From NCBI RefSeq assembly GCF_006494375.1, contig NZ_VHIZ01000041.1:69927-133926 (forward strand): DNA of 64,000 bases. The letters run 5' to 3'. The notes under the pieces were generated by a model. It ran no database searches and was not told the origin of the DNA. It saw only the letters and a program-made list of their open reading frames with translations. This DNA comes from Pantoea anthophila (GTDB lineage: Bacteria > Pseudomonadota > Gammaproteobacteria > Enterobacterales > Enterobacteriaceae). Positions 28,790 through 37,048 of the stretch are shown one piece after another. The first letter of the stretch is position 1. Each line of letters begins with the position of its first letter. The translations under genes and the position numbers were made by a program.

Positions 28790-29797
28790 TCAGCGCTTCT
28801 CCTGAAAAGCCTGCCAGGTCAGTAACTGCAGGCTGGCCGAAAAGTAGTTCTGATCCGCCGCCAGCGTATCGCTCAGATAGCCCGTCTCATTCAGCGTCAG
28901 GTCACGAACTGCCAGCAGACCGCCCTCAAGATGGTAAGGGGCCGGGGTATTCGCCAGCACGTCAAACCAGGCTGGCGTCAGCATCCGGCTGTAACCCTGC
29001 CAGACGCGCTGAAACGGCACCAGCGCCAGACTGTGCGGGTCATACCACCAGATGTTCAGCGGCACGCGAATGGCGTCGTAGCTGAAGCGGCTGGAATAGC
29101 CGACGGCCGGGGCAACCGTACCGTCAGCATTCAGCGCCACCCAGTCCAGCGGCAGGCCGGTTTTCCCAAAGCTCAGCTTACCCAGCAGATCGAAGCCGTC
29201 ATTGATCAGCTTATCCCAGACCTGGAGATGGCTGCGCTCGCCAAACTCATGCCAGGCCTGAAACAGGAAGTAGGAGGGGTTCAGCACTACAAAGCTGCCT
29301 TTGTTAAAGCCCTGCGCCCCCGGCAACAGCACGGTGTGCCCGCCAAAATTCGCCACATCCAGCCGGATGATGGCACGCTGGATGCGGTCAGAGGCCTGCT
29401 GATAGCTCTCAGCCTGCCACTTCTGCGCGGCACGCTGCAGCGCCCAGGCGAGCAACACATCACCATCCGAGGCGTTGTTTTTGTCGGCAACCGGATTGTC
29501 ACTGCCCGGCACATAGCGCCAGTAGAACAGCTCGGTCTGCGGATTACGCAACTGGGTGCGCGTCCACTGCCACAGCCGATCAAAAGTGGCGCGGTCATCG
29601 TTAGCGACCGCCAGCAACATGCCATACCCCTGACCTTCAGTGTGACTGACATTGTTATTGGCGGTGTCGATGATCCGCCCTTCAGGGGTAACAAAACGGC
29701 TTTTAAAAGTGTCCCAGCCGCTGGCACTGGCCTGCGCGCTGCAGGCCAGCAGTAACACTGAGCAGATCCAGCCCAGCCAGAATGGCTTACGTTTCAT
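28790..29797 (-). CDS. bcsZ: Periplasmic endo-1,4-beta-glucanase BcsZ (GH8)
   Basis: 335 residues with a signal peptide of about 25 (LLLACSAQASA). Family GH8: the general acid Glu is E54 in SHTEGQGYGM, and DGDVLLAWAL and YDAIRVPLNIWW line the cleft. It trims cellulose in the periplasm and influences fibre yield and crystallinity. It is last in bcsOQABCDZ, 8 bp after bcsD. The other bcs operon in this window has no bcsZ, so this single enzyme may serve both. It is shorter than E. coli BcsZ (368), mainly at the ends. Confidence 0.94.
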   Translation of the reverse strand: MKRKPFWLGWICSVLLLACSAQASASGWDTFKSRFVTPEGRIIDTANNNVSHTEGQGYGMLLAVANDDRATFDRLWQWTRTQLRNPQTELFYWRYVPGSDNPVADKNNASDGDVLLAWALQRAAQKWQAESYQQASDRIQRAIIRLDVANFGGHTVLLPGAQGFNKGSFVVLNPSYFLFQAWHEFGERSHLQVWDKLINDGFDLLGKLSFGKTGLPLDWVALNADGTVAPAVGYSSRFSYDAIRVPLNIWWYDPHSLALVPFQRVWQGYSRMLTPAWFDVLANTPAPYHLEGGLLAVRDLTLNETGYLSDTLAADQNYFSASLQLLTWQAFQEKR

Positions 29798-29805
29798 AGT
29801 TGATC

Positions 29806-30249
29806 CTATTGATATCGATAGTACAGCGTACTGCCTTCACTGCGTTCAGCCGTCACCGGCACCCGGTTGCTGCCGCCCTGCCCCTGCAGCCAGCCCGAAA
29901 AAAGACCGGCCAGCACCGCACCAAACGCCGACTGCCACTCAGCCGGTGAAAGGATGTTGTCGCCTGCCGGTATAGCGTGACAGGTAATCCGCAGCGCCGC
30001 CTCTTCCGGCTGAAGCTGCACAAACCCCCAGTTAAAGCGCGCCAGCTGCAGATTACACTCGCGCTCCAGATCCTGCACGGTGCGTGCCGCTGGCAACGGA
30101 TAGCGGGTCGCCAGCGACTCCCCCATGCGGTAGAGGAAGGCTTCCGCCTCCTGCTGACCGGCGTTGGCGATCATCCCCTCAATCAGCACGCTGACCAGGT
30201 CAAACCAGCCCGGCTGCCAGGGATGCGAACCGCCCGAATGCTCACTCAT
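29806..30249 (-). CDS. bcsD: Cellulose crystallisation subunit BcsD
   Basis: 147 residues, near the size of Komagataeibacter BcsD (about 156), which forms a periplasmic or cytoplasmic octameric ring and orders glucan chains for secretion as ordered bundles. Recognisable features are the WFDLVSVLIEGM N-terminal helix, a central ATRYPLP segment and the near-C-terminal LSPAEWQSAFGAVLAGLFSGWLQ. No signal peptide. bcsD marks the type I-like class of bcs operon and is absent from E. coli. The ATG shares one base with the bcsC stop (TAATG), so translation is coupled. Confidence 0.88.
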   Translation of the reverse strand: MSEHSGGSHPWQPGWFDLVSVLIEGMIANAGQQEAEAFLYRMGESLATRYPLPAARTVQDLERECNLQLARFNWGFVQLQPEEAALRITCHAIPAGDNILSPAEWQSAFGAVLAGLFSGWLQGQGGSNRVPVTAERSEGSTLYYRYQ

Positions 30250-33200
30250 TACTTCTCTCCGAACAGATAGCGGACATAGAGCTGCGCGCTGCTTTCGTTG
30301 TAGTCACCAAAGGTGTCATAGCCCAGCTGGCCGCCAATCGTCACATCTTTATTGAGTTTATAGTCAGCCCCCGCGTGCAGGTTGTAGCCGACGCCGTTTT
30401 TACTGCCACCCGAATAGTACGCCTCTTTCACGCTGCCACCGGCGGCAAGCGCCTCCAGCTGCGACTGCAGCCGGGCATCGGCCGGGAAGTACGCACTCTT
30501 ATCCTGGCTGTAGCTCTGATAACCGGCGGAACCGCCGATGTTCACTTTCAGATCGTTAAACCGGCGAGAGAACTCCACCGGGAAAGAGACCGCCGCATAG
30601 TTCTGCGGGCTGAAGTAGCCGCCCTGCCCGTAGCTGAAATAGCTAAGGTTTTTCGAGAAGTCCATCCACGACAGGCTCATCCCCACTTTCAGCTCGCGGT
30701 CGTCGCTGTGGAACGGACGAACATAAGCGCCTGCCGTCGCCTGCAGACTGTTGTTGCTGGCAACATTTTCACCCAGATAGCTGTAAGCGCCTGCCCCGGC
30801 ATAGAAGCCCGCATCGCCATTGTCGTAGCTTAGCAGGGCGTTAGCCCCGTTCTTCGTGACGCGGCCCCAGCGTTTACCGCTGGCCTTATCCTCTGCGCCC
30901 ACGTATGAGAGCAGGCTGTCGGTAATGGCGCGGCGCTCGCCGGTCAGGATCAGCGTCAGGAAGTCGGTCAGCTTCGGTGACCACTGAACGCCGCCCACCA
31001 GGGTACTGAGATCCTGCCCCAGCGGCGTACTGCCGAGATCGACCTTGTAACGGTCGCCCTTCAGCGCCAGATTCAGCTCCACGCCCGACGCCGTTTGCGA
31101 ATCGGTGGTGGCGTTCGGCAGATCATTGACCGTGGCACCGCCTGCGGCGACCACATTGCCCTGGCTCAGCGCATTGGTGCCGAAACGACGCCACGCATCG
31201 GCCGCGCCGCTGCCCGCCGTGAGCGAGACCGGCGTGGCGGTAAAGTCAAAGCGCGCCTTTTCAAACGGCACGGTAGAGAACGTCAGCGGCGCTTTGGCTT
31301 CGGTGAGTTTGCTCAGGCCTGACTCGCCATCACGCCCGCGCACCTGCACCATACCCTGACTCCAGGTGCCGGTTTTCTCCTGCAGCGAATCCATCATGGT
31401 GTCGATCTCGTGCAGCGTCTGCGCCTGTCGGGACGCGGTTTCGCTGCCCGCAGCCGGTTCGCCCTGTGCCGTCACCCCGGCAGGCGCTGCCTGCCACGGC
31501 AGCACGGTGCCGTAGCTGGACGCGGTGCGTCCTACCGGCGAAGTGTGGCGATTGATAAAGGGGTTATCCGCCAGCGCCAGCCCGCCTATCGTCGGCACGC
31601 TGCCGGGCTGCGCGCCCTGCAGGCCGATCAGCTGACCACGCGCGGAACGCAGATAGCCCATCGCCTGCGTATGGTCGCCGTTGGCTTCCGCGACGCGCGC
31701 CAGCAGCAGCAGGCGATCGGCCGACGGCGCGGTGCGGTTAAGGCCACGACTCAGCGCACTGGCGCGCTGCACATCGTTCTGCGCCAGCGCCACGTTGATG
31801 GCCCCGACACGGGCATCCTGAGTCGGAGTATCCTGGGTCATCAGGTAGTCATACACCACACCGGCATCCCGGTTCATCTTACCGTCCTGGTAAAGACGGG
31901 CCATCGCGAACATCAGATCGCGGTTCTGAGGATCCTGCTGCAGGGCACCAATCAGCTTGTCATAGGCCACCGCATACTGCCGCTGCTGCCGCAGGCGATC
32001 CACTTCATTAATCAGATAGCCGTTGCGAATGCCGGCCAGCTGGGTCGGGGTACTGCGCGCCTGCAGCTCAGGGTTACTGAGGAAGCGCTGTGCCTCACTG
32101 CCGAGGCCCGCCTGATTCAGCACCGCCATCTGCGCCGCATAGTCGCCCGCATTCCCCTGCACGCCGCGCTGCAGGTTCGCCCGCACCAGCGAGACGGCGC
32201 TGGAGAGATCGCCCGCCTGCGCCAGCTTCTGCGCCAGATTACCGGCATCAACCGGATTCGCGGGCGGATTGACCGTGAGCGCTTTCAGGGTATTGGCGGC
32301 GGCGGCCGTGGCCCCCTGCGCCAGATAGCGATCGGCGGTGCTCATCTGCAGGTTGAAATTGACCCGCTGCGCCAGTTCACGCATCGCTGCGGTCTGTGCG
32401 CTGGCGGGAATGCGTGACAGTAAGGTGCTGGCCTGCTGCCAGCCGCCGCTTTCGCTGGCGTTGAGTGCGCCGGCATACAGCTCGCTGCTGCTGGCACCGC
32501 TGCGCATGACCGGCTGCATCACGTTAGCGGCCAGCAGCGTATCCCCCTGCTGGCGGTAGAGCCGGGCCAGATCGAGCCGCAGCCACCCCTCCGTGGGATA
32601 GCGCTGAATAGCCTGTTGCAGCGTCGCCATCGCCGCGGCGCTGTTACCGGCGGCCAGCTGACGCTTCGCCTGCTGGCGCAGCGCATCGGCTTCATTCGCC
32701 CGCGGTGCGACGCTCTGGCGTACGCTCTCCGGCAGGGAGCCCAGCAGGCTGCCAGCTTCAGCCGTACGATTCTGCTGGCGCAGCACGTAAAACAGCCCCT
32801 CTTTGGCGCTGCGGTTATCCGCATCGCTTTGCAGGATTTCGCGGTAGATCTGCTCTGCCTGGACGGGCTGATTCGTGCGGCGCAGCACGTCGGCGCGGAA
32901 CAGCCTGGCGGCCAGCCCTTTTTCGCCCTGCGCCTGCATCAGTGGTTCGCTTAATGTCAGCGCCTGTGCGCTGTCGCCGTTTTTCAGCGCCTGCTGCGCG
33001 CTGGCCAGCTGCGCATAGAAGCGGGCATCGTCGGCCTGCTGCTGACGCGACGCACTCTGATCGCCGCCAAGCTGCGCCGCCCGCTGCAGATAATCGGCCG
33101 CTTCCTGATAACGTCCGTCACGCTGGGCCACGTAGCCCATGCCCGCCAGCGCATCCGCATCCTGAGGATTCGCACCCAGCACTTTTTCAAAGCTGGCCTG

Positions 33201-34052
33201 CGCCCCGCCGACATCCCCGCTGTTCAGCGCGCTGAAGCCCGCCCCTTTTTCTGCGCCACCCACGTTCTTACGGTAGTAGTCCATGACCGCAGTGTCCTGC
33301 GGATGACGCTGCTGCCAGGTCTGATAACGCGCCGCATCGGCGGGCTGCGGGCCGAGCCACAGCAGCGCCTGACGCAGTGAACGGTCAGCATCCTGATTGC
33401 CGCTCGCCAGCGCGCTCAGCACTTCGATGCCTTCACGGCGGGTCGACTCCTGATAAGTCAGCGCTTTCCCCAGCGCCAGCTGCGCACCCGTGTCCTGCGG
33501 ATGCTGCGCCGCAAACTGCCGCAGGGCCTCGACCGCCTGCGGCAGCAGCGTACGGTCGCCGGCCATGGTGAGATAATATTCCGCCGCCACGCTGGCGGGC
33601 GGCTCATTGCCGCTGAAGGTGTTGCGCCAGGTCTGTAACGCCGCCGGTATATTGCCGCTGCGCGCCTGCTGACGCGCCAGCGAAAGCTGCGCCTGCGGAA
33701 TGGTCTGCATCTGGCGCGCATTATCCAGCTCGCTCAGATGGGGATCGCCAGGGGCAACCTGACTCAGGCGGGCGCGATACTGCGCCGCCGCCGCCGTGTC
33801 GCCGCCCTGCTGGGAATAGAGCGCCAGCAGGTAGAGCGCCTGGGTGTTGCCGGGTTCCACCATCAGCACCTTCTGCAGCGAAGCCTTCGCCAGATCGTCA
33901 TGCGCCTTCTGGTGCCAGTAAGAAGCCTGGTCGAACAGCGCCTGCAACGCCGGGTTGCTGCTTTCCGCCGCCAGCAGCGGCGAAGAGAAGATCAGCGTGC
34001 TGCCCAGCAGCAGCGCATGGCGGATTCCGGCACTTATCAGAGTCGTTTTCAT
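30249..34052 (-). CDS. bcsC: Cellulose synthase outer-membrane/TPR subunit BcsC (second operon)
   Basis: 1267 residues, typical of BcsC from bcsD-containing operons. Signal peptide about 1-28 (LIFSSPLLAAES), a TPR solenoid to about residue 800 (for instance GNTQALYLLALYSQQGGD and NPQDADALAGMGYVAQRDGRY), an Ala/Pro/Ser-rich connector at about 820-890, and a C-terminal barrel ending SAQLYVRYLFGEK. GQGGYFSPQNYAAVSFPV is the counterpart of the GQGGYYSPQ motif of the other copy. The two BcsC proteins are clearly related but divergent along the whole length, so they are not a recent duplication. Confidence 0.93.
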   Translation of the reverse strand: MKTTLISAGIRHALLLGSTLIFSSPLLAAESSNPALQALFDQASYWHQKAHDDLAKASLQKVLMVEPGNTQALYLLALYSQQGGDTAAAAQYRARLSQVAPGDPHLSELDNARQMQTIPQAQLSLARQQARSGNIPAALQTWRNTFSGNEPPASVAAEYYLTMAGDRTLLPQAVEALRQFAAQHPQDTGAQLALGKALTYQESTRREGIEVLSALASGNQDADRSLRQALLWLGPQPADAARYQTWQQRHPQDTAVMDYYRKNVGGAEKGAGFSALNSGDVGGAQASFEKVLGANPQDADALAGMGYVAQRDGRYQEAADYLQRAAQLGGDQSASRQQQADDARFYAQLASAQQALKNGDSAQALTLSEPLMQAQGEKGLAARLFRADVLRRTNQPVQAEQIYREILQSDADNRSAKEGLFYVLRQQNRTAEAGSLLGSLPESVRQSVAPRANEADALRQQAKRQLAAGNSAAAMATLQQAIQRYPTEGWLRLDLARLYRQQGDTLLAANVMQPVMRSGASSSELYAGALNASESGGWQQASTLLSRIPASAQTAAMRELAQRVNFNLQMSTADRYLAQGATAAAANTLKALTVNPPANPVDAGNLAQKLAQAGDLSSAVSLVRANLQRGVQGNAGDYAAQMAVLNQAGLGSEAQRFLSNPELQARSTPTQLAGIRNGYLINEVDRLRQQRQYAVAYDKLIGALQQDPQNRDLMFAMARLYQDGKMNRDAGVVYDYLMTQDTPTQDARVGAINVALAQNDVQRASALSRGLNRTAPSADRLLLLARVAEANGDHTQAMGYLRSARGQLIGLQGAQPGSVPTIGGLALADNPFINRHTSPVGRTASSYGTVLPWQAAPAGVTAQGEPAAGSETASRQAQTLHEIDTMMDSLQEKTGTWSQGMVQVRGRDGESGLSKLTEAKAPLTFSTVPFEKARFDFTATPVSLTAGSGAADAWRRFGTNALSQGNVVAAGGATVNDLPNATTDSQTASGVELNLALKGDRYKVDLGSTPLGQDLSTLVGGVQWSPKLTDFLTLILTGERRAITDSLLSYVGAEDKASGKRWGRVTKNGANALLSYDNGDAGFYAGAGAYSYLGENVASNNSLQATAGAYVRPFHSDDRELKVGMSLSWMDFSKNLSYFSYGQGGYFSPQNYAAVSFPVEFSRRFNDLKVNIGGSAGYQSYSQDKSAYFPADARLQSQLEALAAGGSVKEAYYSGGSKNGVGYNLHAGADYKLNKDVTIGGQLGYDTFGDYNESSAQLYVRYLFGEK

Positions 34053-34063
34053 TCTTTTTATCC

Positions 34064-37048
34064 TTACTTCCTGCCGGAATCACGGTCCTGCTTTGGATGC
34101 AGACGCCGCCAGGCATGGCGCTTCAGCATCACCCAGGCCGCACTGCCCACCAGCGCAGAGACCAGCAGCGCCGCCAGTGCCAGCAGCACCGAGTGCTGGT
34201 TGGCGTACCACACCACCATCATGTACCAGGGCATCTCGCCGCTGGGGAACTGTGCGCCGACGCGGAAACTGCGAATGCCGTTTTCATCGGTAATGATCGC
34301 GGTATCGCCGCGCACGGCGGCGTTGATCTGCGCCGAACTTAAATCGTTGTGCAGTCGGAGCAGCTGGTCGTCGCTGGTTGCGACCGTCATCACCACCAGT
34401 CGATCGGGGTTCCACGGCGAGCGATAGCTGAGGAAGCCGCGCCACGCCTCGTTGGAGGAGAAGTAGCGATCGGCATCCAGCTGCTGCCGACTCCAGTCGC
34501 CGGTCAGCCAGCCGCGTAATTGTTCCAGCGTATCCGGCTCTTTCACGCCAAAGGTGTTGCCGCTGGCGTCGTACGGTGACGCCGCCAGCATCGCCTGATT
34601 AAAGGCGCTGTTGCCGGTGGTGCTGACCGCCAGCAGATCGCTCTGCTGTAGACGTGCCAGATGGGTGCCACCAGCGGGCAGACCAAACATGACCTGATTC
34701 TGCGTCAGCGCCACGCCGGTGGCATTCCCGGCGCGCGCCGCCAGATCCAGCAGCGTCGACAGCTCGGCGTTGCTGGGGGTTTCCGGCAGCAGCAGCGTGG
34801 TCTGACCGAAGTCGGCCAGGCGCGAGAACGGGAATGAGGCCCCGACAAAGTAAGAGAGGTTCGGCAGCATACTGAAGTGGCGGGTATGGCTCAGATCGAT
34901 CCACGAGTCCTCTTCAATCCGGCTCTTGATGTTGTTATTCAGCAGCACGCCGCAGGGCGCGTCGGCGCGCGGTTTAATATTGAAGTAGAGCGCCAGCTGG
35001 TTATCGCCGTAGATCAGATAGGGTTCGAGATTAAGCCGATACTGCTCCTGCCGCGCATCCCCGCCTAAACGGTGCCAGGCATTCTCCAGCAGACCGACTT
35101 TGTTCACCGTCAGGTTGCGCAGGAAGGTGCCGTTAAGCATGACGTTAAGGAACGAATTCTCCTCATCAATCCAGGTTTCCGACGGGAAGCGGTAGTGCAG
35201 ATTGACCGGCACCGTGTCGCCATCCCACAGGAAAAGGTCAGGCGCGGCGCGGAAGTTCACGCGCAGGGCGTCGTGCCAGATGCCGCTGCTGGTCAGGCTC
35301 TGATCTTTGCGCAGCAGTTCGCTCAGCCGCACCGGGCGGTCCGTGTTAATCCAGCGCGGGGCATCGTAAGGCTTACGGCTGTCAGGGAGCGGCGAAGAGA
35401 CCGGCAGCTGGCTCTCATCGGTCGCCAGGGGCTGCGTCAGCCGGTTTGCCGCCTGACGCAGCTGATCCGCGTTGTTGCCACTGACCAGCAGCAGTTTGTA
35501 GACCGGATTGATGGGGTTATCCACCAGCTGCAGCATCGGGCCGTTGCTGGCCGGGAAGGTCAGCGTGCCGATGCGCTCTCCGGGATGACCAAACAGGATG
35601 CCGTTGTTCTCCGGCAGCTCACCGCGCACCACCGGGAAACGAATCCCGCGATAATCACTCTGGATGCCGAGCCAGGATGCCACCAGCGCCGCCGCACTCA
35701 CCGCATCGGGAGAGAGGTTGCTGGCGAAGCCGATGGTCACGGTGGCGGCGGTCATCCTCTGAGGATCGAGGAACGGTCGCGGGAAATTGCGCAGGCGGGT
35801 GCCGATATTCAGCTGCTGCCCCTCAAGGTGCAGGGAGGTCTGCGGCAGGATGGTGACCTGATACTGCTGTGCGCTCTCTTTCTCACACAACAACTTGTCC
35901 GCATCGTTGATTTTAAAACTCAGGTTGTTTTCAGAGACCACCATTGCCGCCGGGATCTCCAGCTCATAGTCGCTGACATCGCTGTCGGTCGCGCCCAGCG
36001 GCAGTGTGCCGAGCGGCTGACCGTTCAGCATCAGCTGCAGCGACGTATTCCGCGCTGCCAGTGCGGCTGAGACGCGCAGCGACAGATTGAGCCGCGCATT
36101 GGTAATCACCTCATCGCTGGGCAGGGTAAAGGTAATGCCTGACTGCAACTGGCCGCCGGTCAGCGTGATGCCTCGCGTCTGGCCCATCTGCGCCACGGAG
36201 AGGGTGCTGCTGATCGGCTGATTGATCGCCGCCATGACCGGTAACGGCGCGTCTGCCGCCGGTGCTGTCGCCTGGCCTGGCGCATAGGGCAGCGCGCTGG
36301 CGGCCGCTTCCAGCGCCGGGTCCGCACTGCTCAGCCCCTGCGGCAACGGCACCGCTGACAGCGCACTGCTGTCCTGCGTGACGGCTCCGCTGTGCGCCGT
36401 CGTGGCCGCAGCGTCGCCCGTCGCGGCAGGATTCTGCGGAGCGGCTGTCGCCTCAGCAGAGGGAACGGCTGCGGCTGGCGCTGATCCTGGCGTGTCACCG
36501 GGTGAGGCGGATGGTGGTGTCGCGGAGGGAACCGCTCCGCTGGCCGGGGCCGCACTGTTCACCGGTGCGGCAGAGGGCGCATCGCTGGCGGATGGCTGGG
36601 CCGCGCCGGTCGCTGGTGCCACAGAGGGCGCGGCTGATGGCGTTTCGCTGGCCGGAACCTGCGCGGAATCAGTTCCCGGCGTGGCAGACGCTGCGCTGTT
36701 CCCGGCTGCCGCAGCTGGCACGGCTGACGGCGTTTCGCGGGCCGGAGCCTGCGCGGAATCGGTTCCCGGCGCGGCAGACGCTGCGCTGTTCCCGGCTGCC
36801 GCAGCTGGCGCGGCTGACGGCGTCTCGCTGGCCGGAGCCTGCGCCGAATCGGTTCCCGGCGTGGCAGACGGCGTAGCGTCTGTGACAGACGGCGTGACCG
36901 GAGCCGCCCCGGGCGGCGTCGGGGCTGAACTGTTTACCGGGGCCGCGCCGCTGTTGTCCACCGCCGCTGGCGTTTCCGCGCCGGCAGGCGTCAGCCACAA
37001 TGCCGCCGTCAGTGAACTGGCCAGCAATGTCTGCGTCAGGATCTTCAT
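34064..37048 (-). CDS. bcsB: BcsB with long Ala/Pro/Ser-rich N-terminal extension (second operon)
   Basis: 994 residues, about 220 longer than usual BcsB. A signal peptide (about 1-24, ending PAGAET) is followed by roughly 250 residues rich in Ala, Pro, Ser, Gly and Thr, including a 30-residue unit repeated about 2.7 times (PGTDSAQAPASETPSAAP type). The conserved BcsB body begins near residue 275 (SSTLSVAQMGQTRGITL) with both carbohydrate-binding and flavodoxin-like modules (YDAPRWINTDRP, LRVNFRAAPDLFLWDGDTVPVNLHYRF, SYFVGASFPFSRLADFGQTTLLL), ending in a membrane helix (about 950-975) that joins BcsA. The extension is presumably a disordered periplasmic linker. The ATG overlaps the bcsA stop (ATGA). 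Confidence 0.92.
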   Translation of the reverse strand: MKILTQTLLASSLTAALWLTPAGAETPAAVDNSGAAPVNSSAPTPPGAAPVTPSVTDATPSATPGTDSAQAPASETPSAAPAAAAGNSAASAAPGTDSAQAPARETPSAVPAAAAGNSAASATPGTDSAQVPASETPSAAPSVAPATGAAQPSASDAPSAAPVNSAAPASGAVPSATPPSASPGDTPGSAPAAAVPSAEATAAPQNPAATGDAAATTAHSGAVTQDSSALSAVPLPQGLSSADPALEAAASALPYAPGQATAPAADAPLPVMAAINQPISSTLSVAQMGQTRGITLTGGQLQSGITFTLPSDEVITNARLNLSLRVSAALAARNTSLQLMLNGQPLGTLPLGATDSDVSDYELEIPAAMVVSENNLSFKINDADKLLCEKESAQQYQVTILPQTSLHLEGQQLNIGTRLRNFPRPFLDPQRMTAATVTIGFASNLSPDAVSAAALVASWLGIQSDYRGIRFPVVRGELPENNGILFGHPGERIGTLTFPASNGPMLQLVDNPINPVYKLLLVSGNNADQLRQAANRLTQPLATDESQLPVSSPLPDSRKPYDAPRWINTDRPVRLSELLRKDQSLTSSGIWHDALRVNFRAAPDLFLWDGDTVPVNLHYRFPSETWIDEENSFLNVMLNGTFLRNLTVNKVGLLENAWHRLGGDARQEQYRLNLEPYLIYGDNQLALYFNIKPRADAPCGVLLNNNIKSRIEEDSWIDLSHTRHFSMLPNLSYFVGASFPFSRLADFGQTTLLLPETPSNAELSTLLDLAARAGNATGVALTQNQVMFGLPAGGTHLARLQQSDLLAVSTTGNSAFNQAMLAASPYDASGNTFGVKEPDTLEQLRGWLTGDWSRQQLDADRYFSSNEAWRGFLSYRSPWNPDRLVVMTVATSDDQLLRLHNDLSSAQINAAVRGDTAIITDENGIRSFRVGAQFPSGEMPWYMMVVWYANQHSVLLALAALLVSALVGSAAWVMLKRHAWRRLHPKQDRDSGRK
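36631..36870. repeat. 90-bp in-frame tandem repeat in bcsB
   Basis: Three head-to-tail copies with an exact 90-bp period: 36631-36720, 36721-36810 and a partial third at 36811-36870. Each begins CGGCTGAYGG on the plus strand. They encode the Ala/Pro/Ser repeat of BcsB. Being in frame and nearly identical, they are a likely place for copy-number change by slippage. Confidence 0.9.

Noticed and set aside
36631..36870. Possible CRISPR-like repeats
   Set aside because: The 90-bp repeats are contiguous without spacers and in frame inside bcsB.
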